Source of the DNA: Chryseobacterium edaphi
GTDB taxonomy: Bacteria > Bacteroidota > Bacteroidia > Flavobacteriales > Weeksellaceae
NCBI RefSeq assembly: GCF_025628985.1
Contig: NZ_JAOTEM010000001.1
Location: 496,001-560,000 of the forward strand
Length of the DNA: 64,000 nucleotides
Reading direction: 5' to 3'
Made by a program: the position numbers and the translations under genes. The notes under the pieces were generated by a model. The model was not told the DNA's origin. It worked only from the letters and a program-made list of their open reading frames with translations, and searched no databases. How positions within the stretch are numbered: position 1 is the stretch's first letter; every line of letters starts with the position of its first letter. This document shows positions 44,736 through 53,619 of this stretch, one piece after another.

Positions 44736-45632
44736 TTATTTTTTCACTCTGTTTTTTCTCCATTTTTTCCAAAGGTAGACGATTATTGGAATCAATAATA
44801 AAAATGGCCAAAGAGAAATTATTCCGAGGAAAAATGCTACAAAACTGTTCCAACCTTCCGTGAGAGAGTCACCAAACCGGTTTCCAAAACCAATTTTTGA
44901 AGTTGCAGAACTTCTTACTTTTTCTTTATACAACATTAATTCTAAAGTGCTGTAATTCACTCTGTCGTCTATAAATTTAAGTCGTCCTTCTGAAACATCA
45001 ATTTCATCTTCCAATTCCCGAATGTTTTCCTGAATTTCCAGCATGTCTTTGGTGGTTTTTGCATTACGCAACATATCACGATATTTTTCAAGATAAATTT
45101 TTTTATTATCTAATTTTATAGAAACATCTGTGTATTCTTCTGTCACATCATCAGACGAAATATTTTTTGATAAAACAGAGCCAACTCCATTGGAAAAAGA
45201 ATTGATTAATGCATCAAAATTCTTATGCGGAACACGGATTGTGAAGAATTGTTTTTCATCGATATCAGTATTGTTAAAACGCTCAGTCTGAATATATGCA
45301 TTGTTGTTTTTTACAATTTCATTTACCTGTTGGTGCGCTTTTTTGATATCTCCAACCTGAATTTCAAGATCACCATTTTTGATAATTTTCTTAGCAATAC
45401 TATTATTTTGTTGTGCTGAGGCATCTGGTGTTGTATTTACGGCCTTTGCAGAAACTGAACTTATCGGAACTTCTTCTTTTGGCGGCGGCGGAGCCATCAT
45501 ATCCATTGACGCAATTGTTGCTTTATCGTCTTGGATTATCTCTACTAAATCTGCTTTTACTTCATGTTGATTATCAGATTTGCTACAATTAAAAAGTACC
45601 AAACAGAATAATGGTAAAATTATCTTTTTCAT
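44736..45632 (-). CDS. DUF4349 lipoprotein
   Basis: 298 aa from ATG 45632 (MKKIILPLFCLVLFNCSKSD), with a lipobox Cys at residue 16. A 5-residue longer frame starts at 45647 but would precede a normal signal peptide. Features: a Pro-rich linker (MMAPPPPKEEVP), then the DUF4349 region with SVLSKNISSDDVTEEYTDVS, a coiled coil (ENIRELEDEIDVSEGRLKFI) and a C-terminal membrane helix (FFLGIISLWPFLLLIPIIVY). Probably anchored at both ends to the envelope. Function unknown. Confidence 0.85.
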   Translation of the reverse strand: MKKIILPLFCLVLFNCSKSDNQHEVKADLVEIIQDDKATIASMDMMAPPPPKEEVPISSVSAKAVNTTPDASAQQNNSIAKKIIKNGDLEIQVGDIKKAHQQVNEIVKNNNAYIQTERFNNTDIDEKQFFTIRVPHKNFDALINSFSNGVGSVLSKNISSDDVTEEYTDVSIKLDNKKIYLEKYRDMLRNAKTTKDMLEIQENIRELEDEIDVSEGRLKFIDDRVNYSTLELMLYKEKVRSSATSKIGFGNRFGDSLTEGWNSFVAFFLGIISLWPFLLLIPIIVYLWKKWRKNRVKK

Positions 45633-45777
45633 AAATGAATTTTCCAATGAGGTATCAAAAAACGTGCTCGAAGTTTTGTTTTTTGAAAATGTCTTAAATG
45701 ATTTTAAATAAATAATATTGATTTAATAATTAGTCTTGAATTATTCTGATTAAATTAATAATTAATATTTTTATGAA

Positions 45778-46845
45778 ATGAAAACAAGTCTCTTAGCATT
45801 TATTTTTTCTCCTTTTCTAATTTTCGCTCAGCAAACTCCGAAACTGACGGATGAAATGGCGGTTAAATTATCTGAAAAGCCGCTTCACTGTATCAATCAG
45901 GAATATCCGAATAAAACAGCGCACATAATCAACACTGCGAATGAAGTTCCATTAAGTCCGAAAGATTTACACCCAAGTTTTTACGGCTGTTTCGATTGGC
46001 ATTCATCAGTTCATGGACACTGGATGCTGGTTAGATTATTAAAAACAAAACCTAATTTATTGGTTGCCAAAGACATTGAGAATATTTTAGACAATTCATT
46101 TAAGAAGGAAAATCTTCAGGTAGAAGCAGATTATTTTACCAAATACCAGCTGACAACAACTTTCGAAAGAACTTACGGATGGGCCTGGCTTCTTAAATTA
46201 GATGAAGAACTGATGACCTGGAATCATCCGAAAGCTAAGATCTGGCATGAGAATTTAAAACCGCTTACCGATAAAATTCTTGCTTCATGGAAAACGTATC
46301 TTCCTAAACAGACCTATCCGAACAGAACAGGAGTTCATCCCAACACCGCATTTGCAATGGTCTTTGCGCTGGATTGGGCGAGAGCTGCAAAAGATAAAGA
46401 CTTTGAAAATCAACTGACAGAAAAAGCAAAATATTTTTATTTAAACAATACAAAAACACCGGCGTATCTTGAACCAGACGGTTCAGATTTCTTTTCGCCA
46501 AGTCTTGAAATTGCAGATTTAATGCGGAGAATTCTGCCACAGAAAGAATTTGTAAAATGGCTGGATAATTTCTACGAAAAAATAAGTTTAGAGAATATTG
46601 AAAAGATTCCGGTTGTAAGTGATTTGAGCGATTACCAAACCGTGCATTTGGTTGGTTTGTCATTTACAAAAGCCTGGTGCATGAAAGGAATTGCGAAATC
46701 CCTTCCTGAGAATCATCCGTTGAAAAAAGACTTTCAGAAAACGGCAACCATCTTTTTAAATAACGGACTTCCATTATTATTTCAAGGGAACTACGGAGGA
46801 GATCACTGGTTGGCGAGTTTTGCAGTGTATGCTTTGGAAGATTAG
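45778..46845 (+). CDS. DUF2891 family secreted protein
   Basis: 355 aa with signal peptide (FSPFLIFAQQTP). It matches DUF2891: HPSFYGCFDWHSSVHGHWML near residue 62, YGWAWLLKLDEEL, YPNRTGVHPNTAFAM and the C-terminal GNYGGDHWLASFAVYAL. The His/Asp-rich conserved motifs and likely alpha/alpha toroid suggest a carbohydrate-active or related enzyme, but no activity is known. Single gene. Confidence 0.85.
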   Translation: MKTSLLAFIFSPFLIFAQQTPKLTDEMAVKLSEKPLHCINQEYPNKTAHIINTANEVPLSPKDLHPSFYGCFDWHSSVHGHWMLVRLLKTKPNLLVAKDIENILDNSFKKENLQVEADYFTKYQLTTTFERTYGWAWLLKLDEELMTWNHPKAKIWHENLKPLTDKILASWKTYLPKQTYPNRTGVHPNTAFAMVFALDWARAAKDKDFENQLTEKAKYFYLNNTKTPAYLEPDGSDFFSPSLEIADLMRRILPQKEFVKWLDNFYEKISLENIEKIPVVSDLSDYQTVHLVGLSFTKAWCMKGIAKSLPENHPLKKDFQKTATIFLNNGLPLLFQGNYGGDHWLASFAVYALED

Positions 46846-47399
46846 ATCTCTTTTTACAGGGATATTTACGATCCGAATTACATGTGATATAAATAATTTT
46901 AATTTTCAAGGAGATAAAAAATTACGGCACCCAGACCTGTTAAAAGAGAGTTTTAACATCATAAAATTCAAAATCATTGGGAAAAGTCTAATTAGAGGAC
47001 GTTCCTGATGGCTAAAGATAGCGTTCCTACGGAACGCCGTGTGATGATATATATTCTATCCACACAGATAGTGCTCCGACGGAGCAACAACAATTATTCT
47101 CAATGAAAATATTCGCAATCAGTAAATAAAAATCGTATTTCTTGACTAAGTGAAACGCCTTGGTCTATCTTAAGATGAGCGCAAAGTTTTAAAGAAAGCA
47201 TTGTCTGACCTTGCGTTTAAAAACAAATTAAAATATTAATTAACTGCTGTTTTTTATTGATAAGATTGTTACCATAAGGTTCAATTAGAGTTTTCATATG
47301 GAAAACAACGCTTAGTGAACCTTGTGAAAAACCCTTGTGCTCTTTGTGGTAAAAAATAAAAAAATGAAAGGATTTAAATATATCAAACAATCCGCGAAA
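46846..47399. other. Intergenic region with palindromes and repeat remnants
   Basis: No gene is supported in these 554 bp. It holds two short perfect palindromes, GCGTTCC-TAC-GGAACGC (47021-47037) and TGCTCC-GAC-GGAGCA (47072-47086). It also holds a degenerate repeat (47141-47220) shared in inverted form with 55751-55835. Near 47320-47345 (CCTTGTG...CTCTTTGTGG) more low-complexity repeat-like sequence appears. Confidence 0.6.
47141..47220 (-). repeat. Degenerate repeat AACGCAAGGT ... AGGCGTTTCACT, copy 1
   Basis: On the minus strand it reads AACGCAAGGT (47217-47208) and AAGGCGTTTCACTTAG (47161-47146). The same two blocks in the same order and spacing class occur at 55751-55820 on the plus strand. 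A dispersed intergenic repeat. Confidence 0.55.
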
Positions 47400-47873
47400 T
47401 TAATATCTAATCCCCAATTTCTTCAAAATAAAACTCAGCAACCAAATCGGTCCAATCAAAAGAAACTGCAGATCTTTCAAAAATGACGGCTTCTTGCCCT
47501 CAATTTTATGTCCCACAAACTGTAAAATCCAGGTGATAATAAATACTGCAAGAAAAATCATCCACGATTTATTTTCCAAATGAATATTGACAGCATACGC
47601 CAAATGTTCCATCAAAAGCATGGCAAAGATCATGATAAAACCAATCAAAAGAGAAAGTCTCAGGTAAAATAAGGTCACCAATATTACAGCAATCAAACTT
47701 ACGAGACTGATACATCCAAAATACGAAGCACAGAAATGTGGGGAAGGAATTAATGAGATAAAACCTAATATCGTCCAGAAAATCAGCGGCACACAGATCC
47801 AGTGAATCAGCTTATTAGTGGAGTTTCTGTGGCTTTCAGCGTATTCAGCGAAAAGTAAATCGATCTTTCTCAT
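47400..47873 (-). CDS. Mpo1-like (DUF962) membrane protein
   Basis: 157 aa with four to five hydrophobic segments. Conserved DUF962/Mpo1 motifs: FAEYAESHRNSTNKLIHWIC near the N-terminus, and GHKIEGKKPSFLKDLQFLLI near residue 122. The conserved His residues resemble a metal site. The yeast homologue Mpo1 is a 2-hydroxy fatty acid dioxygenase; the bacterial role is unproven. It is divergent from the AraC regulator gene with a 70-bp gap. Confidence 0.85.
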   Translation of the reverse strand: MRKIDLLFAEYAESHRNSTNKLIHWICVPLIFWTILGFISLIPSPHFCASYFGCISLVSLIAVILVTLFYLRLSLLIGFIMIFAMLLMEHLAYAVNIHLENKSWMIFLAVFIITWILQFVGHKIEGKKPSFLKDLQFLLIGPIWLLSFILKKLGIRY

Positions 47874-47907
47874 GGCTATGAATTTGGGTGTACTAAAATA
47901 ATAAATT

Positions 47908-47939
47908 TTTGCAATCGGAAAACAGATTGTTTACATTTG
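47908..47939 (+). promoter_or_regulatory. Promoter of the AraC-type regulator gene
   Basis: TTTG (47908-47911) and TACATTTG (47932-47939) with a 20-nt spacer are an excellent match. The ATG follows after only 4 nt, pointing to a leaderless mRNA. Confidence 0.65.
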
Positions 47940-47943
47940 CCCT

Positions 47944-48789
47944 ATGTCCGCTTTAGAAAAATTCGGGGTTGAGATTTTTACGCAACATAATATTTTTGAA
48001 AGAATCTCCGCCGACAAACCTTTCCGTCCTGATAATCCTGCTTTTATCTTTATCAGAAGCGGTTCTATCAAACTGCGACAGCATTTCAGTGACCTCGAAC
48101 TGTCTGCCAATATGTTTATGGTAACCGACCCACAGACCGTTTATGAGCTCATTTCTGTAAGTGATGATTTTCAGTCGAGGATGGTTTCTTACAAACGGGA
48201 ATTTATTTCAGCTTTGTCATTGAAATTCAACCGTTTGATTACGTATCGATATTTCCGTCAGCAGATGAATGTGGGCGTTCCTTTTCATCAGGATGATATG
48301 GATGTGGTCTGGAAAAGTGTCAATTTTTTAAAATATATTCTCGATTCTCAAACCGAAATGACCTATAAAAAGGAAATGGTGGAACATCTTTTCTCTGTTT
48401 TCTGTTACCAGATGGCTGGGATTATATCCAGCGAGGACAGCAATTCGATGAATCAGATGTCGAGGCAGGAGGAAATAGTTTTCGTTTTTCTCAATGATTT
48501 GGCTTCTCATCATCATAATGACAGAATGGTAGAATTCTACGCCGAACGACAGTCGATTACAACCAGACATCTTTCGTCGGTTGTAAAAACTATTACGGGA
48601 AAGTCGGCGAGTCAGATTATTGCTTTAATTGTAATCAATGAGGCAAAGGTTTTATTAAACTCTTCTAAAAAGCCTGTTTCAGAGATTTCTACAATTCTTG
48701 GTTTCAGCGATCAGTATTCGTTTTCTCACTTTTTTAAAAAACATTTGGAGGTAAGTCCTTCTCAATACCGAAATCAGTTCGAAGGTTAG
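47944..48789 (+). CDS. AraC-family transcriptional regulator
   Basis: 281 aa. The N-terminal 170 residues form a cupin-like sensing region (PAFIFIRSGSIKLRQHFSDL). The C-terminal AraC DNA-binding domain has two HTH motifs: AERQSITTRHLSSVVKTITG and the second, KPVSEISTILGFSDQYSFSH followed by FFKKHLEVSPSQYRNQF. It is encoded directly upstream of an outer-membrane/inner-membrane efflux operon and most likely controls it. The first residues are needed for the cupin, so ATG 47944 is kept although the promoter is only 4 nt away. Confidence 0.88.
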   Translation: MSALEKFGVEIFTQHNIFERISADKPFRPDNPAFIFIRSGSIKLRQHFSDLELSANMFMVTDPQTVYELISVSDDFQSRMVSYKREFISALSLKFNRLITYRYFRQQMNVGVPFHQDDMDVVWKSVNFLKYILDSQTEMTYKKEMVEHLFSVFCYQMAGIISSEDSNSMNQMSRQEEIVFVFLNDLASHHHNDRMVEFYAERQSITTRHLSSVVKTITGKSASQIIALIVINEAKVLLNSSKKPVSEISTILGFSDQYSFSHFFKKHLEVSPSQYRNQFEG

Positions 48790-48816
48790 AATCTTACATT
48801 TGAACATCTTTTTCCA

Positions 48817-48858
48817 AATCTCAAACATTTGTTTGAGATTGCGTCCGTCGTAACTTTG
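48817..48858 (+). promoter_or_regulatory. Promoter and 11-bp palindromic operator of the efflux operon
   Basis: AATCTCAAACA-TT-TGTTTGAGATT (48817-48840) is a perfect 11-bp inverted repeat. It contains the -33 TTTG, and the -7 TAACTTTG follows at 48851-48858 (19-nt spacer from TTTG 48828-48831). The ATG of the TolC-like gene lies 19 nt after the -7. It is a likely binding site for the adjacent AraC-type regulator or another repressor. Confidence 0.65.
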
Positions 48859-48877
48859 CTTCGTAAAACAAGGTAAA

Positions 48878-50188
48878 ATGACAAAGAACATAAAAACAGC
48901 ACTTTCACTCGTGATAGCGATTTTTCCTGCGCTGTTTTTTTCACAAGAAATAAAACATATGACAGCGAATGAAGTTGCCGAACTGGCGCTTCAGAATCAC
49001 TATCAGTTAAAAGTTTCTGCGCAGAATATCAATATTGCCAAACAGCAGACGGATATTACCAAACTTCAGAAACTCCCTTCCATCACAGCTTCTACAACTC
49101 AATTTTATTTGGGAAATGTGGTGGCAATTGACAAAGATTTTTCCAACTCAACCGCGATTCCGATGCCTCATTACGGAAGTACGTATGGTGTGCAGGCTAC
49201 TCAATTGATTTTCAAAGGCGGATTGGTCAATAAATCAATTGAATTGGCAGGACTTCGTGAACAGCTTTCTGAACTGGATTTAGAAAAGAATCAGCAGGAT
49301 GTAAAATTTTTAGTGATTTCAAATTATCTGGATGTTTATAAAATCATCAACCAACAATCGGTTTTTGATAATAATAAAAAACTGGCTCAGCAACGTTTGA
49401 AGAACATCAACGATTTCTACAAACAGGGAATGGTAACGAGAAATGAAGTCATCCGTGGGGAACTGGCGATTAAAAATCTTGACCAAAGCATTCTGACTTT
49501 AGCCAACAACAGAAAAATCCTTAATTACAATTTAAATATTGGTTTAGGATTGCCTGCCGATACCGAAATTATTCCCGTTGAAAATTTAGAAAATAAAGAA
49601 TCGGGAATTGGGATGGATTATTATTTAAATCTCGCTCACGACAGCAATCCGCAGTTGAAATCTGCACAAACCAACATTGGTGTTGCCGACAAAAATATTG
49701 AAATCATCAAAACCGACAGGATGCCGACGCTTTCCGGTTTCGGTGGTTACAGTCTGCAAAGGCCGATTACCAATAGAAATCCTGTATTGGATATGTATGC
49801 GAGCGGTTGGCAAGGTGGAATTTCTTTGAGCTACAACATCGATAATCTATATAAAACCAAAGAAAAAGTAAAGCTGGGCGAATTCCAGAAAGCACAGGCC
49901 AATGACGCTTTGACTTTAACACAACAGAATATTGATATGAATGTCAATGCGTCTTACGTCAAATATCAGGAAGCGATTCAGCAGGCCGATATTTTAAATG
50001 ATGCGAAAAGGCTGGCGGAAGAAAACTATAAAATCACCGAAGCGAAATACCTCAATCAATTGGCGGTACAGGCAGAGATGATTGATGCGCAAAATCAGAA
50101 ACTTCAATCTGAACTGGACTTTGCGAATGCGGAAATCAATGTACTGTACCAATATTATAATTTACTGAAGTCGACCGGAACGCTTTGA
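48878..50188 (+). CDS. TolC-family outer membrane efflux protein
   Basis: 436 aa with signal peptide (AIFPALFFSQEIK). The TolC/OEP repeats are seen: MTANEVAELALQNHYQLKVS near the start of the mature protein and the second repeat LNLAHDSNPQLKSAQTNIGV, with long coiled-coil helices (QYNLEK-type, ending VLYQYYNLLKSTGTL). It forms the trimeric outer-membrane exit duct for the pump encoded next. First gene of the operon. Confidence 0.9.
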   Translation: MTKNIKTALSLVIAIFPALFFSQEIKHMTANEVAELALQNHYQLKVSAQNINIAKQQTDITKLQKLPSITASTTQFYLGNVVAIDKDFSNSTAIPMPHYGSTYGVQATQLIFKGGLVNKSIELAGLREQLSELDLEKNQQDVKFLVISNYLDVYKIINQQSVFDNNKKLAQQRLKNINDFYKQGMVTRNEVIRGELAIKNLDQSILTLANNRKILNYNLNIGLGLPADTEIIPVENLENKESGIGMDYYLNLAHDSNPQLKSAQTNIGVADKNIEIIKTDRMPTLSGFGGYSLQRPITNRNPVLDMYASGWQGGISLSYNIDNLYKTKEKVKLGEFQKAQANDALTLTQQNIDMNVNASYVKYQEAIQQADILNDAKRLAEENYKITEAKYLNQLAVQAEMIDAQNQKLQSELDFANAEINVLYQYYNLLKSTGTL

Positions 50189-50535
50189 TTTCAAATGTAA
50201 ATTTTCAAAAGAATTTTTCTTTGCCCATCCCTAAAGGGAGGAAAATTCTTTTGAAAATTGTTCAAAATTACACCCTTTAGGGCTGGGGAAATAATTTTGA
50301 ACAATTTTTAAATGACTAAAAGCAGTAATAGAAAAAAATAAATAAAAATAAAATCAACAAGTTGATTTTATTAAGCTTTTACGTAAGCTTCGCGAAGCAA
50401 ATTTATTTGCCTTTACACTCTTAAAATTTAGCGGTTTCAAATGAAATCTTTGCGTTTAAAAAAAAGGCATTACGAAGCTCAAAACATTTAATAAAAAAAC
50501 TCTCTGAACTTTATGTTCAAAAAAAAATAAAAACA
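50189..50535. other. Gap with paired hairpin element and repeat remnants
   Basis: These 347 bp between the TolC and HlyD genes hold the paired hairpin element at 50201-50306 and a stretch reminiscent of other intergenic repeats (ATCTTTGCGTTTAAA near 50444). No gene is supported. A terminator-like element here means the pump subunits may be expressed at different levels. Confidence 0.6.
50201..50306. repeat. Paired hairpin element with CCCTTTAGGG loop, site 2
   Basis: Hairpin B: ATTTTCAAAAGAATTTT (50201-50217) pairs perfectly (17 bp) with 50242-50258; its loop holds ATCCCTAAAGGGAGG, the minus-strand form of the core. Hairpin C: AATTGTTCAAAATTA (50256-50270) pairs perfectly (15 bp) with 50292-50306; its loop holds CACCCTTTAGGGCTGGGG. 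The two hairpins are head-to-head. The loop core is shared with site 1 (27271-27366), but the stem sequences are unrelated. Confidence 0.8.
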
Positions 50536-51663
50536 ATGGAAAACAAGGAACAAAATACTCAAAATACACAACCACAAGCAACGGTAAAACCTGTAGTTTC
50601 AAGTGCTGAAGTAAAGAAAAAACAAAACAGGAAAAATAAAATCAGAGCCATCATTTCAAACGTTATCGTTTTTGCGGTGATAGGTTTCGGATTGTTTTGG
50701 CTGATACGTCAGTACTTTCACATCGGCGACAAAACCTATACGGAAGCGGCTCAGGTGGAAGAATTTATCAATCCAATCAACACCAGAGTTTCGGCTTATA
50801 TTAAAGAAATAAAATTCATTGAGCATCAGGAGGTGAAAAAAGGCGATACATTGGCCATTTTGGATGACCGTGAAATCATTACGCAACTCGGACAGGCGGA
50901 AGCGGCATATCAAAACGCATTGGCTCAACGTTCGGCAACTGGTTCTTCAATCAATACCGTTTCCAACAACGTCAGCGTGATGGAATCCAACATCGCAGGT
51001 GCAAAAGCAAGATTGTGGAACGCCGAACAGAATTTAGGCCGATACAAGAACCTTTTGGCAGCTGAAGCGGTGACAAGACAGCAATTTGACCAGGCCAAAA
51101 CAGAATACGATGCGCAAAAAGCAACCTACGAAACCTTGGTCAATCAGAAACAGTCGGCCAACCTTTCTACAACAGAAGTTAAAAGTAAGTTAGGTATCAA
51201 CGATGCTGAAATCAAAAGAACAAAAGCCGCTTTGGATATGGCGAAAATCAATCTTTCATATACAGTTATCACTGCGCCGTACGACGGTGTGATGGGAAGA
51301 AGAACAATTTCTGAAGGGCAGTTAATTCAGCCGGGACAGCAAGTTGCCACCATCGTTTTAAACAATCAAAAATGGGTCACTGCGAATTTCCTTGAAAGCC
51401 AGATGCCAAATATTAAAATCGGTGAAAAATTAATGATGACTGCCGATGCATTAGGCGGAAAAACGTTTGAAGGGAAAGTCACCGCGGTTTCAGCAGCGAC
51501 AGGTTCAAGATATTCAAGCGTTCCGACGGATAACTCAACCGGTAACTTCATCAAAGTACAACAGAGAATTCCCGTAAGAATCGAGTTCACAGGTTCCAAT
51601 AAAAAAGAAGATGTGGCGAAATTGAGCGCAGGGATGAATATGAATGTGAGTTTGGGGAAATAA
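50536..51663 (+). CDS. HlyD/EmrA-family membrane fusion (periplasmic adaptor) protein
   Basis: 375 aa. A single N-terminal membrane anchor (residues about 38-57) follows a Gln/Asn/Thr-rich cytosolic tail. Then come a biotinyl-lipoyl-like half (INTRVSAYIKEIKFIEHQEV), a coiled-coil hairpin of about 100 residues, the other lipoyl half (LSYTVITAPYDGVMGRRTIS) and the beta-barrel (GQQVATIVLNNQKWVTANFL). The EmrA type bridges an MFS pump to TolC. The partner MFS gene follows after 151 bp. Confidence 0.92.
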   Translation: MENKEQNTQNTQPQATVKPVVSSAEVKKKQNRKNKIRAIISNVIVFAVIGFGLFWLIRQYFHIGDKTYTEAAQVEEFINPINTRVSAYIKEIKFIEHQEVKKGDTLAILDDREIITQLGQAEAAYQNALAQRSATGSSINTVSNNVSVMESNIAGAKARLWNAEQNLGRYKNLLAAEAVTRQQFDQAKTEYDAQKATYETLVNQKQSANLSTTEVKSKLGINDAEIKRTKAALDMAKINLSYTVITAPYDGVMGRRTISEGQLIQPGQQVATIVLNNQKWVTANFLESQMPNIKIGEKLMMTADALGGKTFEGKVTAVSAATGSRYSSVPTDNSTGNFIKVQQRIPVRIEFTGSNKKEDVAKLSAGMNMNVSLGK

Positions 51664-51814
51664 ATTCGGATGGAAGAGGGAAGCGGGATGATGGAAGTAC
51701 GTGATTCCTAAAATTTCGACCTTCAGTAATAGAATTAATATTTTGTAAAAGACAAACGCAATACTGGAAAACTTCCAGCACCCATCTTCCAACTTCCAGC
51801 TAAAACAAAAAATT

Positions 51815-53404
51815 ATGTACAACAAAGGTCTTTTCAGCGATTGGGTTCCGAAACCCGTACAGCTTCTGATGATGGTTTTACTGCTTATCGTGGTGATGCC
51901 GTTGGGAGGAGTTTACACCGGAAACATCAGTTTTATGGTGGGCGGAACCGGCGTGATGCAGGAATATTTTCTGTGGGCAAATTATGCCACCACCATTGGG
52001 ATGGGAGCGTGTATGCCTGTGGTTTTAAGAATGAAAATGCGGTTCAAAGTCCGTGATAAAATTGTGATGTTATTGGTGCTTCTCGGTGCATTAAGTTATA
52101 TCAATGCAACAACTTTAGAACCGATGGTTATCGTGATGACCTCTTTGGTTATTGGATTTTTGAAAATGATGATTACCATCGAATTATTTTTACCATTAAT
52201 GGCAATGCTGGGCGGACGTGGGATTTTTTACGGCGTTTTCTACACATTTGTTTTGATATTAAATCAGGTCTCCGCGTATTATGCCGTGGAAGTTTCAATA
52301 CTGTACAACTTCCAGCAGTTCTTTATTTTGGCAGCGGTTTTGTGTTTCGTCCTGGCATTATTGTGTTGGGTTCTGATGCACGATAAATATTTCGCTTTAA
52401 AAGTTCCGTTGCATTACATCGATTGGCTCAGCGTCATTCTGTTTGTATCAACGTTTATGTTTTCCGCGTACGTATTTTCGTTTGGAAAACAGCAGGATTG
52501 GCTTAATTCCAAAAACATCATCAACGCAAGCATCGTCGCATTTGTGAGTTTTGCTTTGTTGGCCATCCGTCAGTTGACGTTGAAGAGACCGTATATTTCA
52601 TTTCATATTTTCACCAAAAGCAATGTGCTCAACGGACTGTTTATGCTCCTGTGGCTGGGAATGTTTTTGGGAACAACATCGCTTCAAAACATCTATTCCG
52701 TCGGAGTTTTGGGCTACGACCAACTGACGAATGCCAAACTGAATGTGATGATGACGCCCGGATTATTTCTAGCCGGAGTGATTGCTGTATTTTGGTTTAA
52801 AAAAGAAAGACCGCTGAAAATGTTCATCTTTTCAGGTTTTGCAGCAATGACGGCTTATGCCATCATTATGTACTTTTCAATGGTGCTGGAATTCAATTAT
52901 GAAAGCTGGTACTTACCGATGTTCCTGAAAGGCTACGGAATGTGCTCGCTCTTCATCTCGGTCTGGTATTACACCTTAGACAAACTGGAACTCAACGAAA
53001 TGCTGGCTGCCATCGGATTGGTTTTGGTATGGCGAACCTTCCTCGCGGTGGGATTTTTCTCAGCCCTGTTTTCGTGGTTTCAGTATCAGTTTCAAATCGT
53101 CAGTTTAGGAGATTTGGCAGTCTATATGGACGGAATGACCATCACGCCTCAAACGGTTGCCACCAATCTGAAAACCATTCAGCTCAACGCCATCATCTCT
53201 GCCAACAAAAAGATATTTGGCTATATTATTGTTGCCGGTTTCGGGGTGATGCTCTATGTAATTACCCATCATTTCGGAAAACGTACAGAATATTTAAGAG
53301 TCATCAGAATCCTCAACGGAAAATCGGTCATCGCCAGACGCCGATCCCGTGAAAGAAAAAAATTAGAAGAAGACCTCAAAGGCGCTGCTGGTCCCGCTTT
53401 ATAA
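51815..53404 (+). CDS. MFS efflux transporter, DHA2 (EmrB-like) family
   Basis: 529 aa with about fourteen transmembrane helices, fitting the DHA2 drug:H+ antiporter family. It is a diverged Bacteroidota form: the usual antiporter motif C is not obvious, but helix pattern, length and operon context agree. Together with the HlyD- and TolC-like proteins it would make a tripartite pump that exports drugs or toxic compounds, controlled by the AraC regulator. The charged C-terminal tail (RRRSRERKKLEEDLKG) is cytosolic. Confidence 0.85.
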   Translation: MYNKGLFSDWVPKPVQLLMMVLLLIVVMPLGGVYTGNISFMVGGTGVMQEYFLWANYATTIGMGACMPVVLRMKMRFKVRDKIVMLLVLLGALSYINATTLEPMVIVMTSLVIGFLKMMITIELFLPLMAMLGGRGIFYGVFYTFVLILNQVSAYYAVEVSILYNFQQFFILAAVLCFVLALLCWVLMHDKYFALKVPLHYIDWLSVILFVSTFMFSAYVFSFGKQQDWLNSKNIINASIVAFVSFALLAIRQLTLKRPYISFHIFTKSNVLNGLFMLLWLGMFLGTTSLQNIYSVGVLGYDQLTNAKLNVMMTPGLFLAGVIAVFWFKKERPLKMFIFSGFAAMTAYAIIMYFSMVLEFNYESWYLPMFLKGYGMCSLFISVWYYTLDKLELNEMLAAIGLVLVWRTFLAVGFFSALFSWFQYQFQIVSLGDLAVYMDGMTITPQTVATNLKTIQLNAIISANKKIFGYIIVAGFGVMLYVITHHFGKRTEYLRVIRILNGKSVIARRRSRERKKLEEDLKGAAGPAL

Positions 53405-53424
53405 AGAAACCTTGTTTTTCACTC

Positions 53425-53465
53425 GTAAAGTCTCGTTTTGATTTCAAAGCGGGGCTTTACTTTTT
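53425..53465 (+). terminator. Terminator of the efflux operon
   Basis: GTAAAGTCTCG pairs with CGGGGCTTTAC (two G-U pairs), followed by a T run. Confidence 0.75.
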
Positions 53466-53499
53466 AAAAAATCACCCATTACCTATTACCCAAATTTTC

Positions 53500-53619
53500 G
53501 GGAGCTTAATCCCGCTAAGAATTTATGCTGAGCTTGTCGAAGTACTATATCTTTTTTGGGATCGTCTCCTCTTCGTTCCGCCAATCCCAAAAAAGGATGC
53601 CGTTTCTATCGGGGCTAAG
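53500..53619 (+). repeat. Dispersed intergenic element, copy 2
   Basis: GGGAGCTTAATCCCGCT at the start and TTTCTATCGGGGCTAAG at the end match copy 1 (11335-11405). Between them is a stem CTTTTTTGGGAT/ATCCCAAAAAAG (53551-53594). An insertion at 53526-53544 reads GCTGAGCTTGTCGAAG. Confidence 0.7.
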
